Assembly: GCF_028453695.1 (NCBI RefSeq)
Contig: NC_135777.1
Coordinates: forward strand, 20,856,796 to 20,920,795
Direction: 5' to 3'
Length of the DNA stretch: 64,000 bases
DNA from: Augochlora pura
Taxonomy: Eukaryota; Arthropoda; Insecta; Hymenoptera; Halictidae
The position numbers were made by a program, and so were the translations under genes. Below, piece by piece: positions 22,810 to 37,126 of the stretch; position 1 is the first letter of the stretch; each line of letters opens with the position of its first letter. Under the pieces are notes generated by a model that ran no database searches, was not told the DNA's origin, and saw only the letters and a program-made list of their open reading frames with translations.

Positions 22810-24375
22810 CAAGACGAGAATTTGCTCGAACAATTGTACAGAAACTAGAGTAACGCCCCATGCATGATTCATGACAAATATTTAGATTATTATTTCCATT
22901 AAATTATCGGATTTCCCTTGGACACGGTTCAGCGCTTGGAAAGCTATTGACAGGCTTCCGGCAAATAAAGTGTTAACACGTTTTAAAATAGCATCGGATT
23001 CCCCTAAGTGTTCGAGTCGCGCGAGGTGCTCTGCGTAAGTGAATTATGCGATCGTTTCGATGACGTCGATCCGAAAGAAGGCTGCGTCGACATTAACGAA
23101 ACGCCGAGGAGGTGTGCGCGCGCGTGCGCGCGCTACACGTTGTTTTAAGTTTTGTATTACGCCCTTTGTACGTTAACGATTTAAGCATTCCTATCTCATT
23201 TTTGTTTCCTACCGTCCTTGCTTTCTTGTAACGAACGACCGTCACCGTGGAAATCTGGTCAACTTCGAGGGGGGGAGGCTGTCGCGATGAAACGGCGGGC
23301 ATATTTAATCGCCGTCAGGATCTCGCGTGGAACGGGTTCGCGGCGACGAAGTGGGGGGTTATTTATATTCGTTAATGGTCCGGAGAGCTTTTGGAATCGC
23401 GAAGTTTCGCGGTCACGGTGGTTCCTCGAAGTTCAGGTGCTATATGTTATTCTGTCGCGATTAGTTGCACAAATTCTAGTTACGTTTTGGACGCGCGGGA
23501 ACACGTAGGCGTGCCGAACTTTTCGCGAACGATTTACGATGTCGGGCACGGCGTGAATGTTTTTTTTTTTTTTTTTTTATTATAATAATTATTTATTCGT
23601 TATTATAATAATCGAGGGGGCGAATCTCGTTCGTCGTCATAGATCGGCGGGCACCGCGTGAACGTAATCGCTCGGCAATCCTGCGCCTTCTACGATCTTT
23701 TACGCTCAGAGACCGAACAAAAAATTGTTTTCTAGTAATAAAAAAAAAAGTATATATATATATATGTTTGTTAATTATTGTAAGTTTAATAAGTTCGCTC
23801 CCCCTTGTTACACGGAAAGTAATTACGACGCTTGCGAGAGGAGGAGGAGCTACTGTGTCGATCCGCATTCCCCGTTAACCGTGGAATAAAGTATAACTCG
23901 AGCTTAATACCTTTTCTCATTGTTTCCCCTTAACGAGCATGTAAATTAATTTTTATACTACAAACACGCGATGAAGCGTCGTGTTCTTGTAAAAAAAAAC
24001 AACGATGAATGGATTTAATAAAATTTAATTTTATGGAAAATTAAGCGGACTCGTTTTCAAGTTTATAGCAGAATTTATAATTCACGATTTTACCAACTGC
24101 GATTTTTATGCCGTTTATATAGTTGATATAATTAAGGGAATTAAGTTTTTATCAAAATTTTATTGGTTTCCAAGTATCGCAGTTTGAAAGAGTTTCGTAC
24201 GGCGTTGAAGCTTACGCGTGTCGCCGCCGAATGGCGCCACCGTTCAGTTTCACGATTGAGAAAACCCTTGCGCGTGTCTTTTGATCTCATTTTTAAACCG
24301 GTGTTTGTGCAAGATGCGGTTCGTCCAATATTTTAATTAATTAATGTGAGTTGAAAGTTGTTAGTTTTGTGCATC
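22810..24375. other. intergenic region upstream of the small candidate gene
   Basis: It holds a run of T near 23560-23578, a TA run near 23752-23764 and a CpG-rich block near 24200-24260 that may be the promoter of the 24376 candidate. Confidence 0.5.
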
Positions 24376-24686
24376 ATGTTCGAGAAGTTTGCAAGAGAGA
24401 CCGGCACATTATATGGTAAGTACGTATTCTTTATTATAACGCATTAATATTTTTGTGTCTTTGCAACATGGGTTATTCTATTAACAGGTTATTGTTTCAA
24501 TAATCATTACACAAAACCGAAAACTGGTATCATACTATAATCGTAATTTGACAATTGTGCTTCAATGAACTAACAATGCTGGTTGTAGGTGTGTTATACT
24601 CATTTATCGAATTGGATTACAAGCCAACAAAATGTCGACATGTGAAGTATGTTACCTCAGACATTTTCTATTGGTCAAATTATTAG
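24376..24686 (+). CDS. small candidate gene or first exons of a larger gene, unrecognised
   Basis: An ATG at 24376 opens MFEKFARETGTLYG, interrupted by a strong donor GTAAGT at 24416. The acceptor GGTTGTAG ends at 24588, and the frame resumes VLYSFIELDYKPTKCRHVK. From there it either reads on through YVTSDIFYWSNY to TAG at 24684-24686, giving 45 residues, or splices at GTATGT (24647) to an exon I cannot locate. The intron of 173 bases is of typical insect size. A CpG-rich block with GGCGCC just upstream could be a promoter. I do not recognise the protein. Support is the good splice sites, the phase match and the non-random composition; it could still be chance. Confidence 0.35.
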
Positions 24687-26801
24687 ACAAATGTTATAGT
24701 TACTTAACTTTAATGTGATAGTACAGTCGACCATTCTATAACACGGTGACACAGTTATACACTCTGGGAACACGGTTTCGATATAATATGGAATTCATAT
24801 ATTATTTCTAGGTATTTTTTAACACGATTTCGATACAACGTAGAACCAATTAATCGTAATATAGATGGATGGTATTTAAAGTCTGATTAAAATTAAATGT
24901 TGGTACAGTACTGCGTGGTATTAATATAAGTTTTAATACATATTGTTCTAATATAAAGAAACGAGTCTTTAATAAGGATAGTGGTTTGAACTGTGTAGTA
25001 CCTTCGCTCTTAAGTTTCCCGCAAAATCGTTTAGCATCTCCTACAGCAGATGGCAGCACTATTTCCCTTATTTTGAACCGACGGTTATTTCAACGAACCT
25101 TATCCTTTGTTATTAGCAACAGGGTTTAACAATTCCCCGTCTGCAAATGAAGTTAATTAAACTTTCAATCGCGACCGTCGTTGAATTGTAAATAAAAATA
25201 ATTACCACCGCGAATACGTAAACGCCCATATATATTTTTCAAATTTCTCCGCCGATACGCGCAGAATCAAAGATTAATTATACCGTTGTTTATAAAAGCC
25301 CCGCGCGAATATATTATACGAAATATGCAAAACGCGAGGCGAATGCCAATGCGATCCGGGGGGCGCGCGCATAAAATTCTTATCGGCCTTAATGCGCTTT
25401 AATTCGGTCGTGTATCGACGCGAGAACGCCACGAATCGTCCGGCACCGAATGCACGCGCACGGCCGTTTTCTAATTTCGCGCAGCGTCCACGGCCGCAGA
25501 AACTACTTAAAATGCACTCGTAGCCGAGATCTCGGCCCCTGCGCGGCCGACCGCATTACGCTCTGTTTTCTCATAATTGTGAAAAAGTTCCCGCGGTCGT
25601 GCCGTTTATTAAACGCCGTTTCCGGGTTGCCGTGCGCGCTTCTGCCCGGCAATTTTTGCCAGCTGGGCTAATTCCGACCACCCCCTTTTTCGCCGTCGAC
25701 CGGCCAGGGTTGCTGATCCTCGAGCAACCGCAAGCTACATCCTGTTTCGAGGATACGGTCACGCGAGTTGTACTTTTCGAAATTTACGATCCTCGACGAT
25801 ACCCCACCCCCCTTTTACCTCTGTCCGTTGCTCGAGCGGAATCTCGCTCGTTGCTTTTTACAAATCGTTGGAAATTATAACATCTGCTCGAAACAAAAAA
25901 ATCGGTAAAACTGTTAGGAAATATTTAATTCCGTTTTAATTTGATTAAATTCATTCGAAAGATCGAGCTCGAATAATATATACATTTTTGAAATATCACA
26001 ACGTCGAAGCAAAATACTATTTTAGTATTTGAAATGAATTCCTAGAGAAAGAAAACTGATCTCCGTCCATTTATACCGGAGCGGCGACTCTGGAGTTGTC
26101 ATATCACGTTTCAAAATCATTTTTGCATTATCGTTTATATTTTAATAACTGCTAAAAGCGTAACAGCTGCACGAGTTACACGGCTCAAGTTTCATACTCA
26201 TAAAATTCAATAAATCTTATAAAATCGGAATTAAAAGGATTATTATATTACAAATTACTGTTTCAAAAATATGTAAAATCGTATGAATTTATAAATTGCA
26301 AACAGAATTTATTACATAACACATTTTAAATGGCGAATGTCTCATATACACTTGCAGAGCGTAGTTTGTATTAATTGTATAATAATTACCAAGCATCGAC
26401 GACAAGTTTTAACGTGCAGTGAAACAAGCTTTTACTATCGAGAAATACTTTTAAAAAATTAGGTTAATTACGGCGCTTTAAACGCGGAAGCAAAGTGTTC
26501 AATGGATATTGTCTACTTGGAAAAAAAAGCACGAAACTGGAAGAACGTAGCTTTAAAGTAATAATTATTTAAACGACGCATGGACCGTAAACGTTTAAGC
26601 GAGGCTATCGGCGTGGGGAGGGTGGGGCAGTTAAAAAATCAATTTCAACATTTACAGGCAATTAATGGAGCCGGAAGCGGCGCGACGGTTTATCGATTCG
26701 TCCGATGTCCATGATATTAGGATGGCTTTTGAAAGTTAAACGACCGTGCGACATAAACCGTACATTTTGTAGGGTCGCCACTCTCCCTCTCTCTCCCTCT
26801 C

Positions 26802-26832
<31 letters not shown>

Positions 26833-28632
26833 CACCCTTTCGCTTCTCCGTCTCTCTTCAGCTCCCTCGGCGTGAGCAGTAAAATTATACTTTATAAAAC
26901 ATTGTCCTCAACACCGTAAACCGACTGTCCTCGTACACTATATAGAAATCTACCATCCCCTGTATGGATTTACGATACATATTTATCAGCAGCTTCAATG
27001 CAACCGTCCGAGAGTTTATTCGGCGGGCTATGTACAGCGCCACGGGACTGCATAAAGTGCGATCGATTCGCCCGCAAGAAAATCCACTCGTCGCATCGGC
27101 GAAATTAATCTGGCAACCAAGTTTCGTAACTTAATATCTCGGTTCGATTAGAGACAATAGAGCGATCTATCAGATTTTCATACAAAATGAACATTTTCAA
27201 TAAAATTTAACATTGTTAGAAACCAGGAATCTTTTGTTTTATAGTTCATACATTTTTCTAATGTCTCCTCGGTTTTGCATTTATGTAAATTGCAAATTCA
27301 CTATTTATATAGCACATTTGCTATAGGATCTTTAAAGCATTCATTTAGGTTTTATTGTGAGAATTTTTAACTATTTTATCTGATTGTAGGTTTTTCAATT
27401 TTAAGTGGTTTCTTTGTTTTTGCGTGACAGTTGAGAATACTAAGAATGATCTCTTCTTTGTGTCGAAAATATTCACCCTCCGTCGACGCATCTTCTACAT
27501 ATACATACATTACACAATTTTTGTAATAAAATGCAAAATACGCCGAGAATGTTTCCATATTTGATGGGGTAGCTGAAAAAGAACGTTGCTGTTAGAATAA
27601 ATTTGGCTGGTTAAAAAATTAGAAAAGTTGGTCGGTGAATAAACGTAATTAATTCTCGAATAATCCGATATCAATGTTAATCATAATTCGCGATACCAAA
27701 AAAACTGAGAATTCTCATGACTCGGTATACCAGTCCTCCGTAATCAAGCCATTAACCTTTTGCACTATAACAATGATTCAGATTCGTGATAAACACTCCA
27801 GGTCTACTAAATATGAACTATTAATAAAAATATTAAAAATAAATAATTGCTAATCAACGCAGCGTGAAAGGAGCCGTAACGCAAAGGGTGAATGAAACGC
27901 GTGCTGGTCTTATCCACCAGCGGCCTCGTTTGCAACCACCATCCGAAAGGATTTGTCAAAGCGTCGGAGATATTTACGCGACAATTTCGACGCTCGCGAA
28001 GCCCGGTGTCCCCGAAAACTAATTATCGAACCCGGTCTCGCATATTATTCCGCCGAAGAAATCCGCGGCTATAAAACGAGGGGGAAGAAAGGGGTTTCGA
28101 TCTCGTCTCTCCGAGTAGCTAATTAAATAGCCACCAATTCCGGCTGTCCTTTCCGCGGCAACTTCGGGGACAGGAAGGGACGCGACGAGTTCGGACGTCG
28201 GTGGGAGGGGAGGGGGAGGGGGTGGGGCGACGCGAAAAGTTTTCTTATTCCGTTCGGCGCGGAAAGAATGATTCCTTTAATTCGACGAGTGCGAGCGCCC
28301 CACTTTGTGATTTATAGGACGCTAAGTAGCCCATTGTAATTGCAGATCAAGGTATTTAGTATTGTCCTTCTATTATCGTAAGCTCTGCTCGAGGAGGAGG
28401 GGGACAGGAGAAAGAACAATCCCCGTTCTCGGGAACGGGATTACCGTTACGAAACAATGGAACATTGACGAGAGGGCTTAATGACTTCGACGGAAAATTA
28501 AGGATCGTACAAGCGTCAGGATTCGTTTTGACAGCGTCTGTACGAGTAACAAAGACGTTCGGATTTCTTGTGGAAGTGTTCGTAAATGTTTTTTTAAACG
28601 TCGCTTTTTACTCGGCGGAAAATCAATTATGA
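24687..28632. other. gene-poor stretch
   Basis: An imperfect repeat of the type ACACGGTTTCGATATAA occurs near 24740-24840. A CT-rich tract lies at 26780-26834, and a G-run stretch at 28199-28228 (GGGAGGGGAGGGGGAGGGGG) could form a quadruplex. Open frames are short and unconvincing. Confidence 0.5.
27752..27892 (-). mobile_element. TTAA MITE, family A, internally deleted reverse copy
   Basis: The ends are TTAACCTTTTGCACTATAA and CGTAACGCAAAGGGTGAA. The reverse complement matches the 15186-15437 copy through ATTACGGCTCC and CTTTCACGCTGCGTTGAT-type blocks. At 141 bases it is shorter than the 252-base copy. Confidence 0.65.
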
Positions 28633-29683
28633 ATATTTATATCGCGTTTATTTGTCGCTTAGTATTCTCGGCTGGCTTCAGGTGGTGGTAATTGGGATCG
28701 ATGTAAGAGTAGTCTTGTGGTGAAAGGTCAGTGTTACACCTTGTGGCATTAAACTCTTGCACGGCAATTTACTTGCAGTCAGTAATGACATACAACTTCA
28801 TTTTTCTTGATTTCCAAAGGCTCCGAATTCTCAATAAAGAGACTTGAATAGTTGATTACTATTAATAGATTTTATTTTAGATTTTATTCGTGTTAGAATT
28901 ATGGAATAGTAACTATAAAATTACAATATATGAGTCACCGTACTTTTATGCGAGCGTCTCTATAACGACTGATTAACTCGACGACCAAAAAGGGTAGCAG
29001 ATACAGCTCGCCTAAATTCCAATTATAATTTCATTTTTTGTATAAATATTAACTCTTTCTGAAAACATCGACTATATGTATTTTACACTCGAGATTAAGT
29101 TTTGTTCTGAACTACACGCATTCGCTTTACGTGCTACACTTACTACCCAGCTTTACATAAATGTAATTTCAACTGTTAGCTCTTGAATAGTGGCTCCCGA
29201 GTCCATTTTGATCCGAAGTTACAAACTTTCCATCTAAATTCCAATCTTCCAGCATCCAGCTGAAATTATCAGCTTTCCATTGGATCCAAGGAGAGACGTA
29301 CGGAGGATGTAAGGCGAACGTAAGGATTCGAATCGCTCTGGCGATATGGTCGCCATGAAATTGTTAAGAGCGTGTACTTGGGAAGAGTTGACTGTGATTT
29401 GTTTATATAAAATACTTGATTGCCTATTCGACATCGAATAATTATGATCTTATGGGTTTAGTTCTCGGTTGGTAAACTATGATTTGCCATGCGTTTATAG
29501 AGCATGTACCCTAAAACATAGAATGTATATAGTAATAAACGTTATGGATATTTTTATCACATTTCTTCAGAATTAAAATCTTTAAAAAAAATTCAATATT
29601 TAAGAAAGAAAATAAGAAACATAGAAACGCTACTAATGCTAGAACAACAGAATTAATAATTAATATTATATTATGCATCAATT
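28633..29683. repeat. 1.05-kb duplication, left copy, ending at the assembly gap
   Basis: It is nearly identical to 29784-30835, and it ends exactly where the N run begins. A minus-strand frame of 66 codons (MSNRQSSILYKQITVNSSQV onward) is present in both copies but resembles nothing I know. Confidence 0.95.
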
Positions 29684-29783
29684 NNNNNNNNNNNNNNNNN
29701 NNNNNNNNNNNNNNNNNNNNNNNNNNNNNNNNNNNNNNNNNNNNNNNNNNNNNNNNNNNNNNNNNNNNNNNNNNNNNNNNNNN
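29684..29783. other. assembly gap, 100 N
   Basis: It is a run of exactly 100 N, a conventional length for a gap of unknown size. Confidence 1.
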
Positions 29784-30835
29784 ATATTTATATCGCGTTT
29801 ATTTGTCGCTTAGTATTCTCGGCTGGCTTCAGGTGGTGGTAATTGGGATCGATGTAAGAGTAGTCTCGTGGTGAAAGGTCAGTGTTACACCTTGTGGCAT
29901 TAAACTCTTGCACGGCAATTTACTTGCAGTCAGTAATGACATACAACTTTATTTTTCTCGATTTCCAAAGGCTCCGAATTCTGAATAAAGAGACTTGAAT
30001 AGTTGATTACTATTAATAGATTTTATTTTAGATTTTATTCGTGTTAGAATTATGGAATAGTAACTATAAAATTACAATATATGATTCACCGTACTTTTAT
30101 GCAAGCGTCTCTATGGCGACTGATTAACTCGAGGGCCGAAAAGGAGAAGGAAATACGACTCGCCTAAATTCCAATTATAATTTCATTTTTTGTATAAATA
30201 TTAACTCTTTCTGAAAACATCGATCACATGTATTTTACACTCGAGATTAAGTTTTGTTCTGAACTAAACACATTCGCTTTACGTGCTACACTTACTACCC
30301 AGCTTTACATAAATGTAATTTCAACTGTTAGCTCTTGAATAGTGGCTCCCGAGTCCATTTTGATCCGAAGTTACAAACTTTCCATCTAAATTCCAATCTT
30401 CCAGTATCCAGCTGAAATTATTAGCTTTCCATTGGATCCATAGAGAGACGTACGGAGGATGTAAGGCGAACGTAAGGATTCGAATCGCTCTGGCGATATG
30501 GTCGCCATGAAATTGTTAAGAGCGTGTACTTGGGAAGAGTTGACTGTGATTTGTTTATATAAAATACTTGATTGTCTATTCGACATCGAATAATTATGAT
30601 CTTATGGGTTTAGTTCTCGGTTGGTAAACTATGATTTGCCATGCGTTTATAGAGCATGTACCCTAAAACATAGAATGTGTATAGTAATAAACGTTATGGA
30701 TATTTTTATCACATTTCTTCAGAATTAAAATATTAAAAAAAAATTCAATATTTAAGAAAGAAAATAAGAAACATAGAAACGCTACTACTGCTAGAACAAC
30801 AGAATTAATAATTAATATTATATTATGCATCAATT
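29784..30835. repeat. 1.05-kb duplication, right copy, starting at the assembly gap
   Basis: It starts at the first base after the N run and matches the left copy to its last base before the gap, with about 2 percent differences by eye. Confidence 0.95.
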
Positions 30836-33800
30836 GCAAAACGTAGGAGCCAAGAACAATCTTCTTCCCCCTTAAATAATTTTAATGTGTTGTAATCAAC
30901 ATATCACAATTTTTAGTTTCTTTTTTAATTTTTTTCCATTCTATGTTTCGCCTATACACTTTTCCCATGAATACATAAAATCCGCCCTATAATTATTATT
31001 AAACGAATCGATAGCAACCAAAGCGAATATTCAAGCTAAAAGAATTATACGGTCCATTAAAATGTAGGGTACGGCCCGGGGGGTTCGAATAAATCCTCGG
31101 AGCCGGGGGGGACGGCGATAGTAATAGGCATTTTTCCGGGAAGGAAGAAATGCTTTTAAAAAAATCTGACTCACGGTTGCCCGCGTACGCAAAAGGAAGC
31201 CAGCGAAACAGCGCGCAGAGACGGCGCATTCCGCGGAAAGAATAACGCGTGCTCGTGGCCTCATCCGGCACACCTCCGAATAATTGCGAGGCACGTTCCC
31301 GTCGGCCTGTCTCAGCCCCTCTTTCCCTCGCGCGTTTATTTATCGTCGATTGTTGTCGCGACGGCATCAGAGTGAAAGAGAGAGAGAGAGTGAAAGAGAA
31401 AAAGAGAGAGAGAGAGAGCTCGCTTACTCTTGAACGTTCCGGACCGGGCAACTTTTTCTCCGGTCTTGTCCCTCCATTAAAATTCGTAGAGACTCCGCTC
31501 CGGGCCGTCGCGTTCGGGGAGTGGCACCCGCTCCGCTCCGTTTGGCCCCGCTCGACGCCGCTCGGCGCGTCGTCTACGCGTCCGCCGCTTAAAATACGCC
31601 GTCAACATTACGCTTCGCGCCGCGTCCGCCGTGTGTTGCCTTTTCCTTTGCCGGACTATTTTTGCGCCGCACGCCCACCGTATCCTCTAATCCGAGAGGG
31701 TTGGCCGAAGGGATCTATAATGCATGCCGTGCGTCGACCAAGGGTATTTTCCAATCCTAAAGCGAACCCCTACCCGACTCGGCGAGATAGCGCCTGCAAG
31801 CGGAAGGGTGAGCTGGAACAGGGCTGGGGGGGGGGGGGGGGGGGGCCTCGCGATGGAAACGCTCGGCGTCGAAGTGCCAGCAGTTTTTCGAGGGGGTGCG
31901 GCGCTACATTTTCACAAAATGCAATTTTCGCAGTACACCCCGATTTTCCGGGCTAAATTGAGTGATACGATTGTTCGCATAATAGAACGGTTACTTAGTT
32001 GCGCATTTTATTTTTATTGGTTTCAGGGTGTATGCTAGTTTAATCTCCGATTTTTGTTTAACTTTCGTTGACATGGTTTTGCCAAGGTTTTTTTCAGGTA
32101 TGTTTCAGTAACATTTAAACATTTTTTGGCTTGAGAACTGTGAAAATTGGTATATCTGATTCAAAACTTTTTCCCACTTTTAGCCATTTGGGTGACATTA
32201 ATTTTCGACTGGATTTAAAAATTCATTTTATGTCGTAATATAATATATTCGAACTGAATTTTTACTTTAGAATGCAAATAAGGTAAATTCATTATGGTAC
32301 ATTTGAACTTTTTAGTTTCGATCATTATATTACCCTCAATTTTTGCAAATTTTTGTCCAAATTCCTCACCTCTGTCACAATTTCTCAACAAAGCATTTAT
32401 GGACTTTTTGTTACGTAACATTCTGATCATGTTTTTATTAGTATGACACACTCATGTATTATAGATATACAGAACCAACGAGCCGAGAACGATGCTTATA
32501 TCTGATAAAATTCGAATACGGCAACCCCGAGCACCAATGTTCATAAAAATCGTACGAAGCGATGAATTATAGGCAATTTTTAAGGGAAAGGCGGCACCGT
32601 ATGACGTGACAGCGCCGCGTTCTGAGTCACGCGCGCGCGAAACGACTCTGCCCTCTCGAACTTCCACCCCCGCATCACGGTCGTGGCACTCGGCGTCGAT
32701 CCGGGCGAACGTCATTTATTTGTAATACGCGGGGCACGATATGCCCACACCCTCGCCCCCGAACAGATAAGGGCGCGTTTTCACGCTCGACCACCGACGC
32801 TGCGCGATGATACATGTCGCGGCCGACCCCCTTTTATTCGGCCGGCTCGCGACGCCAGACGATTCTCTCCTCTCTCCTCTCCTCTTCTCTTCCTCTCTTC
32901 TTCATCGGCTCCCGCTTTTCGCTCCGACTCCCACACCGACGACCAACCAACAGGCCCCGGAATCGAACGGTGCATTATTTATCGGGCGAATCGGAGGTGA
33001 AAGTAATCTGGCTCCCCAGTAGATCGTGGCTGATAGATGCTCCGTGGATCGGGGATGATAATTGGCCCACGATAGAGCTGCTGTTACGGTCAAAGTCTTG
33101 TCTCCCGATCGACCGCGACCGGGTGCCGGGGAGACTCGGTATATCTTCGATCGAGAGATTTGCTGCGACAGATAGCCGTGCTTGCACCGGGCCGCAGATT
33201 TTTCCGGTGGATTCCAGATTCCTTGATTCTCCCCTTAACTCAGGAAATTTCGGTTACTTCCAGCTCTGCTTGTCGACCAGCGAAAGCTGGGTGCCGAAGT
33301 TGCGGTAGGATGTATGCAGTTATAAGAATTGCTTTTGTGTTACGTCTATAGAAAAATTATGTCTGCCAATGTCATTTTATTTACGATATATATTTCTCAA
33401 AAATAATATTCATAAATCGCCATCACGTTGGCAAGAGGGCGTGTAAGTTACGATTATATTAAATTATTATAGTAATACAATAAATATTAGGTGCACACAA
33501 AATTTATTGTTTTCTTTCTATTTAAGAACCGATAGAATTTTCCTGTATGCCTAATATTTGTATTATGGTTAATTTTTTATACTATGATTTTTTTTCGTCC
33601 TGAATATTATTGGAAATACGCGTTCTAAATATATTGTGAAATTCATCAAAAATGTTTAATCTGTATAATTTTAAATCTTATTCTTTCTTATTCTTCAATA
33701 CTGATCTGACTCGTAATTTTAATCTAATGGATTAACCTCTTCAACTCTCATCGTACGTCTTATACAATGATCACACAAGGAGTCGACTCTTCGATGAAAG

Positions 33801-36800
33801 TAAACAAAAAGCTGTGGTTGTCTTATTTCTTAAGTAAGTAGATAAATCCTATATTCCACAACTCAATTATCGCGCGAGCTTAGATTGTTCGTAACTGCGA
33901 CGTGTGTAGCTCTCCCTTACACCCACGGATACGTCGCGTACAAGTTTTACTTCAGTTTTATAAAATTCCGGAACTCCTGGAACTCCTTCAAAGAGTTTCC
34001 TCGAACTCGAAAGCTTTCCCCAAAATTGCTTCATGCTTAGCAAAAATGAAATTCAGCCGACAGAGGCTATCCTAAAAGCGCGGGGTGGTCTTTGATCGTC
34101 GAATAGGGTAATGGAGCCGTTTACTATGGGCCGACCGATTGCTATACTCTTTGTCTGTCCTTCGAGCATAGTCAACCTTATATTTTGTAAGAGAAATTTA
34201 CTTTTTTATTATTTTTCTGGTTTGTTTATTTCTAAATAAAGAAGTTGAATATGTTCTAATATAAATATAGATATAAATATAGATATTAATATAAATACAA
34301 TTTAAATATAAAGTTTATTTGAAAAATTTAATTTAAATATTTCTAGTTATCCTAAAGCTAGGGTCGAGCCTATGCCATACATCTTTTGTTGCTTTTAAGG
34401 GATGAAAACATGTATAAAAGTCGTCGAGGTATCCGCCATGCCACGAGAAACGCAATTTTCTTTTGATCCCCATACGTATTCCGCCCCATCTCCGCGACAT
34501 TTACGAATTAATGCGTAAAACGACTCCGAAGGCCGATCGGTTAATAAATAATCGTATCATACGCGGTTCGGTCGGCATTCCCCTCAGATCATCGTTAAAA
34601 ATGCACGCGGGTCATACAGATCGGCGTACGCGATCGCGCGTGGGGGGATCCTCGAAAATTAAGTAAACCCGAAGCTAGCTTGCCACGCGGATAAGTCGCC
34701 TGAATAAACCAGCGCGGTGTCCCCGATCGGAAACAAAGCCCGCCGCGGACGGCGATATACTTTTCGAAACGTGATCCGCGCGAACGGATTATTAAGTGTC
34801 ATTCGCAACGGGCACACGTTTTTGTTTTGTTTGCGGAACACATTAGTTCCCATCCTCCCGCCAACTAAATGGCCTTTCCACGGATAAATGCTTGTTTATT
34901 TTCCGGACAGTTATTTACCCGTTATTTGAATTATTTATCGCTCGATGCTTTCCCGTTGTTTGCGACTCCCGGCCCGACGGCCGGTATTTATTTAACAGGG
35001 AAATATTAATAATTGTTTACACGGGGCCGGCAGTGTTTTACGAATAAACGTGCATTATAAATATTTCCTTTCCATCTCTCTCTCTCCCTCGTTTATATGT
35101 ACACAGTTTTTCGCGATTCCCGATCGACCGTGCCACGAAATATCAACGCGTCCCAGCTATTTACACGATTTCGTTCGAGTTAGTAACTATTAACTGGCTC
35201 GACCACACACGTCGCTCACTACGCCGCTCCACCTCGCCGCGATTTAGACAAACAGTCGTTCCTTGGCCAGTTTATCGAGTCTCTTTGTCAAATATTTGCT
35301 CTCGGAACTTGTTCTCTGCCCGGCGCTCAAACCTCGAGATCCTCGTCTTATGGAACACGAGGTTAAAGTAACTATACCAACGAGAACGATTGAAAAATAC
35401 CGTCCGGCTCGGCCGTGTGTCGCCACTCAAAAATAGAGTGTTGAGAAAACATTCGACGAATGTAACAAGAATCGTTGCCATTCAACCCAATCATATACTC
35501 GAAAGGGCTACTCCAAAACATTTTACACGTGTATTACCATTTTCATTCTAATTAATTCTATTTGTCATGTAGATGCGCCCTAAGGATTAAATTACAAGCG
35601 TGTCAGAAGAGAAAAAAATCGAAACTGAAAATAATTTTTAAAAATTGAAAATAACTTCTAAAAATTAGAAATAACTTTCAAAAATTAAAAATAACTTTTA
35701 AAACCTAAAAATAATTTTTAAAAATTAGAAATTACTTTTAAAAAATTAGAAATAACTTTTAAAAATTAGAAATTAACAACTATTTTAATTTAGTTTTATT
35801 TGCTAAATTTCACAAAATATTTAGAATTCGACTTCCAGCTTGCCCGCAGTTGGAAGATTAATAAAAGTCTCGATTAGCGATATAATTAAGCCGAATAATT
35901 GCTCGAAACGTATATATGTATTTGGATGGGAACGAGTCGCATAATTGAGGACGTTTCGCTAAAAGAATATTTAAAAATTTTCTTCTCAGAGGATCCCCCG
36001 TTTCCGGAATTAGCATTCCATTTACCGTACAAGCGTCTCCAGACAGGATAATGCTGCAAACTTCCAGCCGTCGCTGGAAGTTCCATCGACGAAAAGTGTC
36101 CGCCGGCTTATTACCACGGGACAGATACAAATTCATACGGATGACGAAGTAGGCAGCCATTACTCGCCTAACGCGGAATCTAAACCCGGCGAGCCGGCGC
36201 GAATCTCTTTCCGCATTTGCATGTCCCGAGGACGGAGCCACCTATTTGTTGTACCGAGAAACTTTTCGATGGCGTGCACCCCTCGCGATTCGCCACCCTT
36301 CCGCCTCTTTTATCTGCGAACGAATGCCATCGAATCTCTTTCTCGGAAATTACAGTTTCGTTCGGAATATTCGAAGACGATCGCAATTTATTTTTTTAGG
36401 TAAATCTATTAAATATTTATTTAGATAAATCGAGGGGATATTTAATCCTTTGCAGTGGGCTGGACTGTGATTTTTATATTAATAGTTACTTATTTTTTCG
36501 AGTTACGTTATATATAAATAAAGCCGTGGTTACATGATACGTTAGAATAATTGTAATTTTTTTTAATATCTTCTACAACGATTTCTTTTATTATTTCTGT
36601 TGAATCTTTCATTCGTCGAGATTGTATTGTAATTTGATGTATTCACAGAGCACTCACGGTACGATTGATGTACTCTATCTTTTAGGAACGTATAATAGTC
36701 GAACGATATTTTTACATTCTTATTCGATATTTAAGCAACAGTCTAAAATCAAGTAAAATTACGTATCTTCCAAGTATATCGATTAAATATCGTCGCGCCG

Positions 36801-37085
36801 AAATTTCAAAAACACGAATAAGTATCGCCAGTTGGAACTTGAAACTTCAGCAGCCAAGAAACTCTCGTCCCTCCCCTTTCGAGATTCTCTCGGAAGGAAT
36901 CTTCGAAAGATTCCGGGGAATTCTGTTCTCTATTTGAATCGATCCGATGAATCTTCGGCAATTTCTATCCCCGGCCGGTTGCCTCCACCCTATTGGAAGA
37001 TCGATTCGATCGATAGCCGTTAGATTCGGAATGATAGGACATCCGGAGTCCCGTCCCGGGCTTTCGCCCACACGAATTTCCTGGA

Positions 37086-37126
<41 letters not shown>

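Noticed and set aside
27376..27558. 60-codon minus-strand frame with a plausible amino-acid mix
   Set aside because: No family match comes to mind, no splice sites or promoter are evident, and the length is within chance for AT-rich DNA.
29234..30586. 66-codon minus-strand frame conserved in both copies of the 1.05-kb duplication
   Set aside because: Preservation is explained by the copies being nearly identical DNA; the differences include replacement changes, and nothing familiar is encoded.
31249..31956. 235-codon open frame on the plus strand
   Set aside because: It lies in a GC-rich island with GA and 20-G runs, is rich in Arg, Pro and Gly, and overlaps open frames in other phases.
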